From: Trachelipus rathkii
Taxonomy: Eukaryota; Arthropoda; Malacostraca; Isopoda; Trachelipodidae
NCBI GenBank assembly: GCA_015478945.1
Contig: JABUQX010018395.1
Location: 1 to 64,000, forward strand
DNA length: 64,000 nucleotides
Direction of reading: 5' to 3'
Part shown: positions 1 to 15,130 of the stretch, piece after piece
Layout of the letters: the number at the start of each line of letters is the position of its first letter
Numbering within the stretch: position 1 is the first letter of the stretch
The notes under the pieces: model-generated
What the model saw: the letters and a program-made list of their open reading frames with translations, nothing else
The model's database searches: none
What the model was told of the DNA's origin: nothing
Translations under genes and position numbers: made by a program

Positions 1-1079
1 TTGTTTGTTTGTGTGTTGTACGTTGTACTTTCGGTTATCGTGATGTCTTTCCGCGTACTTCAGAGAGAGAGAAGAGAGAGGAGTGGTGAATAAGAAGAGT
101 TAAATGATCTGGTCTCCAAAGTGGTCGGAGAGACAGACCGAGACTCCAAAACTCTCGATGTTCCCACCAATTATTTATAATTTATAGATGCACTCGGATC
201 CTTTAGGATGCAGATTGTTATTCATTCATCATGACCTTGCTATTACTCTCTATCTGCTCTCGCTTCTACTCTCATATATATATCATTATACATATCTTAA
301 TGTATATCTAATCTCTCTCTACTATCTTATTCTACTTTCTCTTTCTTATCTATTATAGTATTCGATTAGCTCATCTTCTATTATATATATATAACTACTA
401 TATATATATATAGTATATATATATATATATATATAAATATATTATACTATAAATAGATATATATATATATATTAATATATAAATATATATAATATATATA
501 TATAATATATATATATATTATATATACATATATAGTAACTATAATGATATATATATATATATATAGTACTTCATACGCTCATCGTCTCATCATCTACTTC
601 TATATATTAATCTTTACCATAACTCTATACAATCTCTCCTACTTATTTGATACAATATTCATCTATCCTTATATGATAAACCCTATCTACATCTACCTAA
701 TTTACCTCAATCATCAAATCTCATTATAATACTAACTATTATACCATCTCAATTTAGACATATCCGTAATCATTCTACTAGCAATAGATACTAAGTAACA
801 TATCGCGATTTCATAGGGGAAGATATACTACCTAAATTTAAATGGATTTTAGGCGTAATATATATTGATTGAGTATTATAAATATTATTGTCTTATATAT
901 ACTATATATAATACTATATAGTAATTATTATAGTTGTATACGTAGTAATGTCTGACTTTTCGTTTTAAAATTCTAACTTATAGGAAAAACGTTTGGATAC
1001 TATATGAATACATTATGTGCTACTAGGATACGTATATTATTATATTTATTTTAGTATTGTTTACAAATATTTCTAAGTA
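1..1079. other. AT-rich non-coding DNA with TA tract
   Basis: No credible coding sequence. A short GA-rich run lies near 60-84 and a long interrupted (TA)n tract at about 385-560. The short open frame over the TA tract encodes only Tyr/Ile runs and is not a gene. The CT/CAT-rich stretch at 560-760 has no recognisable content. Confidence 0.7.
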
Positions 1080-1643
1080 TATAAATTTATATAATATATT
1101 ATATATGATATATTATATAATTATAATATATTATACTCCATTACGAATATATATATATTTATTAATATAATATTTAATTATAATAATATTTAATATATAA
1201 TAGTATATTAAATATAATATATAAGATATTATAATATATTATAAATTATATCTATATTAATATATATATATATTAATTATATATATATATATATAGTATA
1301 TTAATAATTAAAATATATATATTATAATATATTATATTAATATATTAATAATTATAAATATTTATATATATAACTATTAATTACTAATTATATACAATTA
1401 CTATATATAATGATATTAATTATTAATATATATTAGAACTATATATGTATATAATATGTATATAATATTTTAATTAACATTATTCATATATATATATATA
1501 TGTATTATATATTAAATCATATAACTAATATATAATAATATATTTAGATTAATATTATATTAATATAAGTATACTACTAATATAATATATATTAATATAT
1601 ATAATATATATATTATTACATATATATATATATATTAATAATT

Positions 1644-1676
<33 letters not shown>

Positions 1677-2715
1677 CTATATTATATTAATATCATATAT
1701 ATTATTATGTATATATATTATATTTATAAGTTAATATACATATAATATATATAATTAATATATAATATTATATAATTATATCATATATCATATATATTAG
1801 ATTTACACGTATCATAATACTACTATATACATAATATATTATATATATATACTATATATATATAATATATACTAATATATATATATATACATATATAATA
1901 ATATATATATTAATATATATATATATCATATATTAGTATAACTATATAATGGTATAGTTATTAATTATTTATTATTTTTTATTATTTATATTATATATGA
2001 TATTAATTACAATTACATATATATATTAATATATTACTGTATATTATATTACAATAAATCACTATTAATTAATTATTCATTTATTATCATTATAATATAT
2101 AGTATATATGAATTATAATTAATATTATAATAATATTATTAATAGGGTGAGTGTTTCAATTAACTATATAATAGTAATTTTATATAATATATTATTATAC
2201 AAATTAGATTATTATATATATAATATATATAATATATAATATATATAATATATTAATATCATAATATATATATATAATACGTAATACTAATATATATTTA
2301 TATAATTAATTAATATATATTATATATATATTATATATATATATATATAGTATACATATATTAATCATAGTAAATATATATATCATATATATATTAAGTA
2401 TAATATATATATATATATTAGTATGTAATTATAATCATATTATTATATATATATATATATAATGAGGCTTATATATAATATATAATAATATATACTTTAT
2501 AGTTAATATAATATATATATAATATTAATGTATTATAATATTATATATATATATTATATAATATATTATACTAATAAATTATAAATAAGTACGTAATATA
2601 TATACATATTAATATATATTAAATACCTTATATATATATATATATTATATAATATATATATTTATATATTACTTATAATATGTAATAATTTATTATATAT
2701 ATTATATATAGTATC
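1080..2715. repeat. 1.6-kb almost pure A/T low-complexity block
   Basis: Almost entirely A and T, made of imperfect TATATA, ATTAATAT and AATATATT words without a fixed period. Such tracts are common in large arthropod genomes and are hard to assemble, so the length is unreliable. No gene or RNA is visible. Confidence 0.8.
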
Positions 2716-5700
2716 TAAAAAAGAAGAAAAACAACAATAACTTTTACTAAATACTCCTTTTTGCCTATATAGTACTTCTATTATTTCTTTTCGTTGTTCT
2801 TTAAAATTTAAATATATATTCGCTCTTCTGTATAGCGTCTGTGTGGGGCACGCGTCTGTTTTGCTCCATGTATCACTCTATTACATCTATTTGTAAGGAG
2901 CCCTTAAGATAATACCATTCTATTTCTTTATTGTATTACATTTCCTCCCGCACAAAGACTTTTTTTCAATACTGTTACTATCATTGCGTGACTGACAATC
3001 GTAGTAGTGAATTATTTCAACTTTTGGGAAAAGATAGTTCCCATACTGAAATTTAATCTATTTTCTTCTGTGAGTTTTATTTTAAACAGAAATTTAAGCT
3101 AAAATATATTTGTATAATTATATATAAATATAGTCTATATTATATACTATATATATTAAATATATTAATATATTATATATATATATATATATGTTACTAA
3201 TTAATATATATATGAAACTAATTAAATAGAAGAAGATTAAATTAATCAAAATGATAATTTATATTAGTAGTTTGTAATTTCTCTTTAAATGACTTTTGAG
3301 TTCTTTTATTAGTTTTTTGTTTTAGCTCTCTCTATTACTGGTAACTTTAACTACTATTTATATACTATTTATTCATTATATATATATAATCTCTATGATA
3401 TATACTTACTTATACTTACTTACTTACTTCTATCACTCATACTATAACACGAATCATCTATCTATTATACTTACTCTTCTCCTCTTCTCTCTCTTCATCT
3501 TCTCTACTCTCTATCTACTCATTCATCTCTCTCATGTATATCTTATCTTATATTCATTATTCTATTTCCATATTGTTTATCTATTAATTTATTAATTTCG
3601 TATTGAGGATAAAGACTCTCCTCTGTGAAGGTATATGTATGTATGTATGTGATTGTATATAAAGGTTTAAGTAATAAGGATGTGATTATGTGATGTTGTA
3701 GTCAGGTATAGTTATGATATTATTTGTATATGAAATATATTAGAAGCAGAGGAACTTCTTCTACCTGACTATACACTCATATATCGTTTATATGTTTCTA
3801 TCCTTCTCTTGATTATTTACTACTATTAATATAATTATTTTAATTATCATAATAATATATTGTCAAGTGTCTGTAATGTTATCGCTCTATATCTACACAC
3901 ACAGCACACCTTAAACATATACGTCTTCTATTACTAAACACACACAACTTATCTCACATCTATTAAACATTATATTTTTATTCTATTATTTTAGGTCAAA
4001 TAAATTAGTAAATTAATATTTAAATGTCATTATTTAATAAAAATTATATCTAAATGAAACTTTTACAGTCAATAAAAATTTAAGTAGTCAACTATATATT
4101 ATATACTATAAATAAAGTAGTATTAATATATATATATATCATAATATACTATGTATATTAATAATATATTAAATATATATACATAGTTAATAATATGATT
4201 AGTATATATATATATTATAATAATTATGTTTATTAGTACTAAAATATACTTTTCCCTCCCACCCACCCCTGAGTAATATGAAGGCTGGTATACTGAAACA
4301 TAATAGTTATAATAAATTCTATCTTTATAGTAATAGCCCTACATATAATAACAATTGTGATCAACGATAAAGTGAATTATTTATATAATCAATCACAATA
4401 AAAATATTACAGTTAGATATAAGTATGACTCTCGAAAGAACACTCAGCTCTTCCTAAATTTTATTGTACCTTCTTTATTATCATAATAAATTAGTTTTGA
4501 CTTGAGTTATCCTACAGTAATACGAGTAAATATTGTAGGAAGATAAAGACTCAAAAATAAAAATATACAATAATGAAGATGATGAATATAAAGAAAAAAT
4601 TTAAAATCTCATGAAAATTAAACACATAGGAAAATATAAATCGATAATATAGATATAATTACCAAGAATGATGATTTCATGGAAAGGAGAATAATGGAGA
4701 ATTGGTTTCATATAGTAAATATAATACTATAATTAAACCATATCTATGGTACTAATTCAAAACCACTAACAATTATAATTAATGAGAATATCAAGGTTCA
4801 TAGAATTTTAAGATCACTACGGTAAGGAAACTCCAGAATAACAATATAATACAGATATATATGCTATGAGAATAGCTATGAAATACTATGATAGTAGTTA
4901 TACGAAGGAGGATTATATACCAGATATCACTAGTAAAAACTAGATAATACAATATACTAAGTAATATATGATATAGGATAGTATAATAAAATACTTTAAT
5001 GAGTATACTAGAAATCCAAATAAATCCAATTATAAGTAACTAAACAATAATATATATGCTACTACTGGGTGTAGTGAGTAGAGTCCCCTAATTAACTTAA
5101 GACGTAGAATGCACTCAATAGATAACCAATAACCATTCTGCTAAATATAAACAACCATAATAAACTAAAATAACTATAACTAACTACAAACATAAGAACT
5201 CTCTATCAGAAAAAAAAGTGAATACTATTACTATATATATCACCTCTCTACATCATATTTATAATCTACATAATTATATATATAATAATAAAAAAGTAGA
5301 AATCGAAAACTATTAAAATCATAATATTAATAATAATAAAACAAGAAATAATAAAAGAATATAATACAAAATTAACCTATATATAAATATATAAAAATAG
5401 GCGAGTAAATTGACTCATGATAAATAAAAGAATATGATAAGAATATATTACCTAAAAGAAGTAAAACTAATATATCCATACTACGTTATGGTATATAATA
5501 GATAACAAGCGATATCCATATTCATAAATTGAGTTCTCGAATTAAGATATATCTCACCATATTATATTATAATTATAATAGAGACTAGTCGTAAACCGGG
5601 TTTAACAGATCGATAAGGCTGAAGCGAGCAAGTCGTGGAAAAACTAAAATATCTTTATCTTTTTTATTCTTATTTCATTCTCACTATAATACGTACAGTA

Positions 5701-5745
5701 ATGAGTTTTACTATTTATCTTATATCTTACTAATACATGAGCATA
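2716..5745. other. AT-rich intergenic DNA, no gene seen
   Basis: Mixed AT-rich sequence with stop codons in all frames. Small TA blocks lie at about 3110-3200 and 4100-4220, and a TACT/TCTC-rich stretch at 3395-3545 creates a spurious short open frame. Nothing recognisable except the 5.6-kb arm of an inverted repeat listed separately. Confidence 0.6.
5581..5645 (-). repeat. Dispersed repeat, inverted partner of 15131-15195
   Basis: The reverse complement of this stretch matches 15131-15195 over about 60 bp with several small indels. Shared blocks include CGTAAACCGGGTT, GCTGAAGC and GTCGTGGAAAA. It is clearly not low-complexity, so it is probably a fragment of one interspersed element present in both orientations. 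The family is not recognised. Confidence 0.6.
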
Positions 5746-6225
5746 ATATATAAAAATTATATAATAGTATAATTATATATTTATATATAATATATATTAT
5801 ATATAATAGATATATTATACATATTAATATTTAATACATTATAATATATATAAATGATATATTAAATATTTAAATTATATATATAATATGCTAATAATTA
5901 TTATATATATATATAATATTTAATACTAATATATTATTATATATAATATATATAGTTAATATATAATATAATATAATTATAATATATTATTATATATTAT
6001 ATATATATATTATAATTATATAAATATTGATAATTAATATACTATTAAAATTAATAATAAATCATTAATATTATAATATATATATATTAATATGTAATAT
6101 ATTGATATATATATATATATATAATATTATATTATATAATCTATAATATTATATATATATATATAATATATATATATATTATCATATATAATATATAATA
6201 ATATATATGTATATTAATTAATATC
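5746..6225. repeat. A/T low-complexity block
   Basis: Nearly pure A/T with TATATA and AATATAT words and no fixed period. No coding potential. Confidence 0.8.
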
Positions 6226-6889
6226 TCGGATATTATAATTAAAGACGATGACTCACGTAGGGTTTTTTATGCCGTATGAGTCATAGAGAATCATAAATAA
6301 ATAAATTCTCTGTATAGCAATTTCTAGGAGATTTAAAATATATTTCCATTTTTTACCTTGTAATTATCTTATCTTCCCACTTTCAGTTATATACTGTAAT
6401 ACTATATATTTATATCATATATTGATATATATATATATTTATATATACTCTATTTATATATATTATAATATATCACTTATAATATATATTATTTATATAT
6501 ATAATTATCTATATAATTAATAATTAAATATATATATATATTATTATTATAAATAAATATAATTAATATATAAATATTACACTTAATTTATTATAATATT
6601 TAATACACTATATATGGGGTAATGAATAGATACTTAGCCCACATCGTTATCTCACTGTAGTAGTCGTTAATGGAAGGGTACGACATATTAGGGCCGATGG
6701 TATAGAGGTTATGTATGTATAACATACTTATACACTTCACTCATTTGCCATAGATGAAATGGCTATTAATGTATGCCGCATGATTTATACCAGGTAGCTA
6801 TTCTATAACGACCTACTCCTATATACTAATCTCTATTGTACTAGTGAGATAAAGAGTAATATCTATTGAGTAGTTAGTATAAATGTATG
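6226..6889. other. Intergenic DNA, nothing identified
   Basis: Moderately AT-rich unique-looking sequence, including a less AT-rich island at about 6610-6870. No open frame of note and no recognisable repeat. Confidence 0.5.
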
Positions 6890-7311
6890 ATGATATAATA
6901 ATAATATGATTATGATTATATTATATATTAAATAATTAATATATTAATATTAATTATAATATTATATATAATATATTAATATATAATATATAACTATATA
7001 TATAATTTGAATATATATTAATAGATATAATTTATTATAATTATATTATATATATTATATATATATATTATATATATTATTATAGTATATTATAATATAT
7101 ATTCATATAATATATATATATATTATATATATATTATTATATAATAATGTATATTATATATATATATTATATATACTATCGTCATTACAATGAACTCATA
7201 CTAATCAAAACTATTATATACGTAATATAATAGTAATTTGAAGACCTGTAGTAATATAGTATATTCCTATTTTAATACTCATTGAATTATATAATTAGTA
7301 ATTTAATTAAT

Positions 7312-7354
<43 letters not shown>

Positions 7355-7570
7355 GATACATATCATATATATATATTATAGGATTATATATATATATAGG
7401 TATATCATTATTTAATATACTAATATTACTAATAATATTAACAATTATATAAAATATATTACTGCTAATATATATTATTACTATATATATATATATATAT
7501 ATAGCTACTATTATAGTATAATATATATACTATATTTCATTATATATTTAGTATAAATATACTAGAGTAT
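6890..7570. repeat. A/T low-complexity blocks
   Basis: Two nearly pure A/T blocks (about 6890-7175 and 7280-7570) separated by about 100 bp of mixed sequence. No coding potential. Confidence 0.75.
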
Positions 7571-10500
7571 ATAATATACTAGAATTTAAATATTTATCAA
7601 CCCGTAGCTGAGAATTTCAGGAACATAATAATATATTATCATTTAATTAAATTCGTTTAATAATTCTCGTAAATGCCTCATACATATACTAGTGATATGT
7701 AAATTATTAGCTAACTTAAATAACGTTATATTATTTGTATTATTAAAAATCTCATATATTCGAGAATTTACGTAATATATTGTATGTATATATGCATATA
7801 GTTATGTAGGTGCTGACATTATTGAATATTATGTTATAAAGTAATAAATATATACTTGCGTAAAATTACCACCACTCATAAAAAATAATTATTATAAATT
7901 TGATAATACTTAGAATAAATAATATAACAGTATCTATATGTAACTTAATTTATACTACTATGTCATATCTACAGGATGCTATAGAAGAGGTTCATTACAC
8001 TGATCTACTTAATCTAATAACCTTCTTTCCAGACCTTACTTTTATATACCACTATTCCTCCCTTCATGGTGAATGGTGAAATATAAGTCTGTCTAGCTAG
8101 TCTTAACGCTATAATCACACAATATAAATTTGAGTAAATTAAGTTCAAAAGATGATCTGTCTATACACAGATACCAGATATATAAGATGGCTTAGAACAT
8201 TAGATGGATACTTACGAATGCTTACCTTCAATTAATCCAGCATATCCGATACCAAACTGTGCTCATCTCTTCATTCTACTCTTTCTCTCTTCTCTCTCTT
8301 CTTGCTTTTCTCTCTTCTCTTCTCTCATCTCTCTCTCCTCCTCGTGCCTCTCTCGTCCATATTTGATGTTTGATAAGATTTAAGTGACATTTACATGATT
8401 TATTCATAAGAAAATAAATTTATATCTATGAGTTGATAACAGGTCGTCGTTCGCCCCTCCAATTTAGAAGGAAGGCCCAAAATATCGGATTAGCTTCTTT
8501 CAAATTCTATTAGTTTATAAATATGATTCCTTTGTAATACTACCACGTCTGCGAAGCAAGAATTAACTGTCAGCGATCCTACTTGATGCCTATAGAGCTG
8601 ATTTATCAGCTTGTTGCTCGAACATGCCAACAAACTAAAATGATTGCATGAAATACCACGCTGAGTACGACTTAATTTACTAGCTAATGTCTAGGGATGT
8701 GAATAAAATAAGTTACCCATTATTGATATCTATATATTATGTACGTTAGTAGAATAGATTCATAAGATAACGCTACCTTATTATAGATATTTACTATACC
8801 TACTAATTACTATAATAAGTACTATAGATACGGTATATTATTTTCTTTTTGTATTTTTGAAATTGATTGAAGTACGTAGTTATTTATCTTTATATATATA
8901 TATGTAAATTTTATTAAGTAGATATTTCTGGTGTGATAGACTTGTAATAGTAGTATATTTATTTAACATTTGTATATATATATAACTGCTCTCCACTAAG
9001 TATAATAGTTATCATGTAATTATCGATCATATTATCGGATAATATCTCTATACTATCACATATCACCTCTGTTACTATCATATAAATAATAATTGTCAAT
9101 TCTATTAGCTCATCAATATTATATACTATGCGATCATGTCTATTAGGTTCGTGTCAGATCTGTGATCGGATAATCTCATGACGCCTCAGCTCCGTAGATT
9201 CTGGCATTCTTAATGCTGTTGATTGCCTGTATACCATCAGTTATGATAAAAATCAATATTTGCAAAGAACTGTATTGTCGAAGTCACATATATGAAATAA
9301 CTATTATTTTTTACAACAAACATTAGTGATTTACGTCACACACTTTACATAAAATATAAAAAAATAAACACTCGGTAATGACAGTGACTAGAACTTCATA
9401 ATCCTCGTATTCAGACATCTTACCTGAAGTTAAATAAACGTAATATCGCTTTTGATTAAATAAGCTGCTTTTATTTAAGATCGTTTAAGGATGCCCAACA
9501 AAATCAGTACCGTTACTAAACGTATTCAACTAATATATTAATTATATTATTTGATAATATCAACCGAGTTCTCGGCCCCATCTTGGCTCTTTCCTCACAA
9601 TAAAAGCGACACTATTCAAAAATTTCCTCAACACTATGATCTCATCCCATTTACCAAAGTTAGTATTGAACTACACAGTCTACAACTTAATATATACTCC
9701 TTTTTATCGAAGCAGTTCGATATTTTATACATGTCTTATCTGTCGGATGATAACTCGTATATATGAAAAAATATGAGCCATTTATCATCTTTCACGCTTC
9801 ATACGTGGAAACTGAATGGAAAATGATCGACCATTGATTCCCTCACTATCTAATAGTAATGTAATCATATAAGTGATTTCGTATAGTATAATATCATGAT
9901 GGTGAATATATATATTATTCATTCAATGTTATCTGAGATTGACATAATATATTAACATAATATATTAATGTAATTAATAAATTAAAAATTATGAGTATAC
10001 ATTATCGTATATGAGATATAAATATATCATATATGTAATAGTGTTTATTTTTTATAATAATCTATATATTATATATATATATAAGCTATATCTTTCCAAA
10101 CGCGGCAGCTACTTCGGTCAAATCAACAGTAAGTGTCACAGCTTTATCTAAAACCTATAAACTCACAGTCGGTGCTAAAAAAGAACTTATTAAAATATGG
10201 GGAATGGGCATAATAATTCAAATACTGAACTTTAGATCCTTGTATCATAAAAAGTTTGCATAGTCAAATAAACGCTTAAGTGATCCTACCACACTGTGCA
10301 GACAATTAGGTTTTTATAATGAAGTAACCGTACTGAAAGGGAATGACGTCGTTGAACATTCTTCAGCACCTTGTGATGAAACAATGTTTTGCTTAGTGTT
10401 AACAGAACAGCGTTATTCTCTCTCTTTTTTTCTCTTTCTTTTCGACCTTTCTTTCTGAATGTTTGTATTACAACGTCTAAGGCTTTACTTTATGCGAATG

Positions 10501-11660
10501 TGTTTTGCGAGAAATGGATATTTTGGAAATTGTAATAGAGAAGTTATACTCGCCAAAGATGTACAACTCATTCACAATTATTTATGAGTGTCACTCAATA
10601 AAAATGGTTTATATAATGTCAAGTAACGAAATACCTGAAGGGAATGATCGTATTGGCTCCTATTTTATGTTATTTTAATAGCTAAAAGCATAGGAATTCT
10701 ATATGAAAATATAATTCATAAGATTTAAATACACACAGATAAGATAGTCAGTAAACTATAAAGATAAATAGTATATAACTAATGATACGTTATTACTATT
10801 ATAAAAAATGATAATATTATAATAATTATAAATCAATATTGTAGATTAATAATATATATTATATATTATATATATTATAATTAGGTTTAAAACGTAATGT
10901 CTCGCTTCGGTATAGTAAAACAGCATATACTACGCATGAATATTATTAATAAAATATAGGTTTCCTTTTATATACTATTATATATCTCCAACCAATTAAC
11001 CTCTACTCTGTTAGAACACTATTAACCTATATTCTACAGCTTACCGTTATGAATAACTAATTAAAAGCTGAATGAAATAAGTATTTTTATAAAGATACAT
11101 ATGATAAAATTATTATCCCAACTATAAACAAGTCTAGTTATCTATCTAAAATTTAAGTGATAGGAATTTGATATACATGTATAGTATATGAGAAAAAAAA
11201 AACCTCAATGATTACTATATCTTTTTACATTGTATAGAACGTTATATTAGGTAATTAAATAAAAATAATTTATATATAATACTCATATCCTTTTTATAAT
11301 AATTAATGGATAATAATTATTATAATGTTGCTCTATAAAGCGGTTAAAATGACTTTATGACATAATAATTCTTATGGATTACTACACAATTTGTCTTGAG
11401 CCCATATAAATTCTTTTACCACTACAATTATTTAGAAAGCTTAAAAAGACCTTCAAAATACTCACAACTTTGAAACAAAGATGAAAGGCAAAGGTGAAAT
11501 TAACTCTGGGTTCTAGTTTCTCTTATGTTTGTTTTATAGCACTCGTATATCTACTGATTTTGTCGCTTCAAGATAAGAGGTCCTTAGCCACAAAAGTATT
11601 AGCTATGATACTACTATTATAGGTATGATTGCTTAAAATAAATGCTGTTCAGCCATGTTT

Positions 11661-11701
11661 CTCTAATTAGGATAAGTTTTCAGTATGTTAATACTTGAAC
11701 T
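11661..11701 (+). repeat. Direct repeat, first copy (pair at 12229)
   Basis: About 40 bp, sharing the words TCTCTAATTAGGATAAG and TTTTCAG followed by a TACTTGAAC block with 12229-12266. The copies differ by a few small indels. The pair marks two fragments of the same dispersed element in the same orientation. Family unknown. Confidence 0.55.
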
Positions 11702-12228
11702 ATAATCAAATTAAATATGATAAATGAACAAATAATACATTACGAGAAACTACTGTTTATCTATTGTAAAACACAAAAAAAAAGATGCTCTTACTACGCA
11801 CACTGGAAATCTGGAAAAATCGATTGAATCAATATTGACATAATATGATATTATAATATTTCTATTCATCTGAGTATAAAATCAAAATTAGTATTCTCTC
11901 CACACTCTCTCACCTTGACTAGCTATGAGAAACAGAGGCGCTTGATAAGACTTTAAAGCGCTTTTTGAAGACGATTCGCTTGTTCTTTGCAGCTGATGTG
12001 TAATGTATAGTGTGAGTTATACCGAGATAAATTAATAAAGTTTCTTTTAAAATAAAGTACTTCCTTTATGTGTATATTTATTACAGTGCGACATAGTAAG
12101 GTAATTAATTATTTTATAGTCCAATATTACTTCAACAATGGAAACATGCATGTTGTTTTCACATAGATCATTTCCCTATTTGAGAGATTTTCGTGGTACC
12201 TTTCGATGATTCAATAGTTACAACAATC

Positions 12229-12312
12229 TCTAATTAGGATAAGTTTTCAGATGTTATACTTGAACAGGTTATGTTCTAACAGAGGTAGAGGTTGATGGTT
12301 TTGGAAGACAGA
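12229..12312 (+). repeat. Direct repeat, second copy, with extension
   Basis: Second copy of the repeat at 11661-11701. Its continuation (about 12268-12312, with GTTCTAACAGAG and TAGAGGTT) resembles the reverse complement of about 10985-11030, so at least three fragments of one element lie within 1.4 kb in mixed orientation. Confidence 0.5.
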
Positions 12313-13497
12313 ACCATTATATTTCTGGTTATTATATCTGTATATCTGTATATTCTTTATATCGTTATATATATCTGTTGATATCATGTTTTCTTTATTC
12401 TGGCAATTTCTGTTTTTATTCTTGAGTATTCCTTTAGCTTAAAAAACAAAAAAACAAAAAATAATATTTTTCTTTTAAGTGATCCATGATTTAAAGTTTT
12501 TTTGACTATAAGTTTTAATATCATGCAGTGTTTACTCTTCAAAGAATATAACGTATATGGAATAGGCATCGCATATCTGGGGGTGACCTGCAACTTCACT
12601 GCAAATACAAAAGGTTACCACGCGCATGAACAGCACTCTGCAAATATGATAAGCCGATTGCAAGACTAACTATAAAATGATATACGTGTACTGCCCGCTC
12701 TCAATGATAAAATAAATGTTTTAACATAACATAACATATTTCTATTCTAATCAATTGTATCACTGTACTTCAGCCAATTGAGATTCACCATTCAGCCCAA
12801 ACAAAAACTTGTCCATCCAATAGCAGGATGTCATTGCCTCTCGTATAGCCAAACCTGGAACTATTCAGAAATTATCGTCGAAATGAACAGCTCAAGCCAA
12901 TAAAATGACAGAGCAGACACAATCACGCATATTGCAAAAGGTGTCGCTTTTAGAGAGAGCCAGCGGACTCGTATTTCAATGCTACGTTTGTGGAGAAAAG
13001 AGCAAAACAAACATAAATTTTACATTCACAGATTTTTACGGAGAGGGTTTAAGTCAGCAATAGCGTCGGCCGAAAATGTGAAAAAATTCCAAAAAATACA
13101 AAAATACATAAAACCGTGAGGTGAAAACATAGAAAGAGTCAAACGCTAGGCCTCAAATCCATCCATAAGCTCCCCCCACTGTCCACACTCATGAATGCCA
13201 TATTATTAAGCAGCCAGTGATGGCAGAAGCATTAGCTCGTCTGAGCAGACATTAAAAAAATACGCTCCACCCAGAAAGCGTCAAGGAGAAACGCATTCTC
13301 CACGACAAGACTCTTCCGTATATGCATGCTGGAGAATATTACTGAGAGAGACTGTATCTTTGATCCTTCCACAGCTAGCAAGGACCTTCTTATCTAATGC
13401 ATATGTCGCCATCAGAAATGTTGTAAGCTACGTCTCTCTTTCAATGACCGTGTGCTTGGGTATGATTCATGATGAAAGACGTAATATATTAAATGCA

Positions 13498-13620
13498 CTG
13501 GAGAGAGAGAGAGATGAGAGAGAAGAGAGAGAGAGAGAGATGAGAGAAGATGAGAAATGCAAGTAGTCAGAGTCAGAGCACTCATGTGAGAGAGAGCAGA
13601 TGAGAGAGAGAGAGAGAAGA
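13498..13620 (+). repeat. (GA)n-rich microsatellite
   Basis: Interrupted GAGAGA tract with ATGAGAGA variants. It creates a spurious Arg/Glu-rich open frame at 13360-13566. Confidence 0.8.
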
Positions 13621-14127
13621 TGAAAAATTGATTACTTTTAAAGTTTAACCTTTCAATACTTTATTTCAACTATTGATTGTGTTATCAGATTCAACTCTAT
13701 AAATTAATGGTGATTTTCCTCTTTCAAAGAACGAAGGTTTGGGGAAAGAGGTTGTGGAAAGAGGTTGATAGGATGCGTGTAAGATTTGACCTCTTTTAGA
13801 ATTTTGAAAAAATATTTGCGTATGTGATTTTTATTCAGTCAAATTTTTTTTTTATGCGCTGAATTCTTAGTAGCAGCGAAATATCTCCACTTATACCTAG
13901 TATAAAAAGTGGCACGTTACTTGCAATACGTAATATTCGCATTCGCAAATATTATAAAAATTTAATTGCATTCACATTGGCATTCGAGAATATTAGAAAA
14001 ATAAATAAATTTGGAGAATAAATATTCGGTCCATCTCTAGTATTCTAGAGAAGACATAATAAATTACTAAGATAATTAATAAATTAATTAAATATAATTT
14101 GAGTGATTACTGATTATTTCGTAATTT

Positions 14128-14152
14128 TGTGTATATATATATATATATATAC

Positions 14153-14191
<39 letters not shown>

Positions 14192-14193
14192 TA

Positions 14194-14231
<38 letters not shown>

Positions 14232-14290
14232 TATATAAATATTATAATATATATATATATTATTATATCATTCTTATTATCATCATCATC
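14128..14290. repeat. (TA)n tract followed by (CAT)n
   Basis: Long TA dinucleotide tract ending in a short trinucleotide run (ATCATCATC) at about 14279-14294, directly next to the SINE-like element at 14300. Confidence 0.75.
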
Positions 14291-14299
14291 ATCACCAAA

Positions 14300-14485
14300 T
14301 TTTCATAACACTGGGGGGTAAGGTGCGTAGCATGCACTGGAATCTGAGAGCATGCATTAGCATTCCTGGCAAAAGGTAAGTCGGTAGTTGGCAGCCAACC
14401 CATCTACCAGTCGCTGCCCATTTAGTCGCTCCTCTCTACGACACGCAGGACATACGATGCTGGCCATTCTTTTCATTCAAATGCT
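14300..14485 (+). mobile_element. SINE-like or non-LTR retroelement fragment
   Basis: A 185-bp island of balanced composition between two TA tracts. The segment near 14420-14450 contains ATTTAGTCGC, then CTACGACACGCAGG and ATACG. From memory, this order (AGTCGCCTCTTACGACA-GCAGGG-ATAC) resembles a conserved box in invertebrate SINE/RTE-type elements. The match is recognition by eye, not a database hit. No internal RNA polymerase III boxes or poly-A tail could be placed with certainty. It could also be an unrelated unique sequence. Confidence 0.4.
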
Positions 14486-14911
14486 GATTATATATATATA
14501 TATATATATTATAATATATTATATATAATATATATATATATATAGATATTATATAGTATAGTATTAAATATATATATATATATATATATAGTATAATTAT
14601 ATACTATAACAGTATATTCTGATGGGGAAGATAAGAATTAAAGGAAAAATGTGAAAATTCTTAAATTCCGCGCGGACTGAATTTATTTTGATTCTCTACC
14701 TCTCGGCCAAAAACACTCCGGCTCGTCCTATATATTATATATCATATATATATATATAGATATATATACTTTATATATATAATATATATATTTATATATA
14801 TTATATACTTAATATATAATATATATATATAATATATATATATATATAATTATATATTTTATATATATTAATATAATATATAATATATTATATATTTATA
14901 TATATACTAAT

Positions 14912-14966
<55 letters not shown>

Positions 14967-14967
14967 G

Positions 14968-14998
<31 letters not shown>

Positions 14999-15045
14999 TA
15001 CTTATATATGATATATATTATATATATATATAATATAAATAATAT
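14486..15045. repeat. TA-rich tracts around a small unique insert
   Basis: TA low-complexity at 14486-14615 and 14730-15045, flanking about 100 bp of mixed sequence (14617-14725). No coding content. Confidence 0.75.
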
Positions 15046-15130
15046 GGCTATTGTTAACATGTAAGATAAAAAAGAAAAACCTCTGTAGTATGTGAGAAAG
15101 AAAAAAGAAAAAAAAAAAGAAAGATCTTTT

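Larger units (their letters stand above)
7571..13490. other. Long gene-less intergenic region
   Basis: Six kilobases with no open frame longer than about 70 codons and no recognisable protein. Composition varies, with CT-rich (about 8270-8350) and less AT-rich islands (about 8440-8650, 12600-13360). These may be decayed transposable elements, given the repeat fragments at 10.99, 11.66 and 12.23 kb. No tRNA or rRNA seen. Confidence 0.5.
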
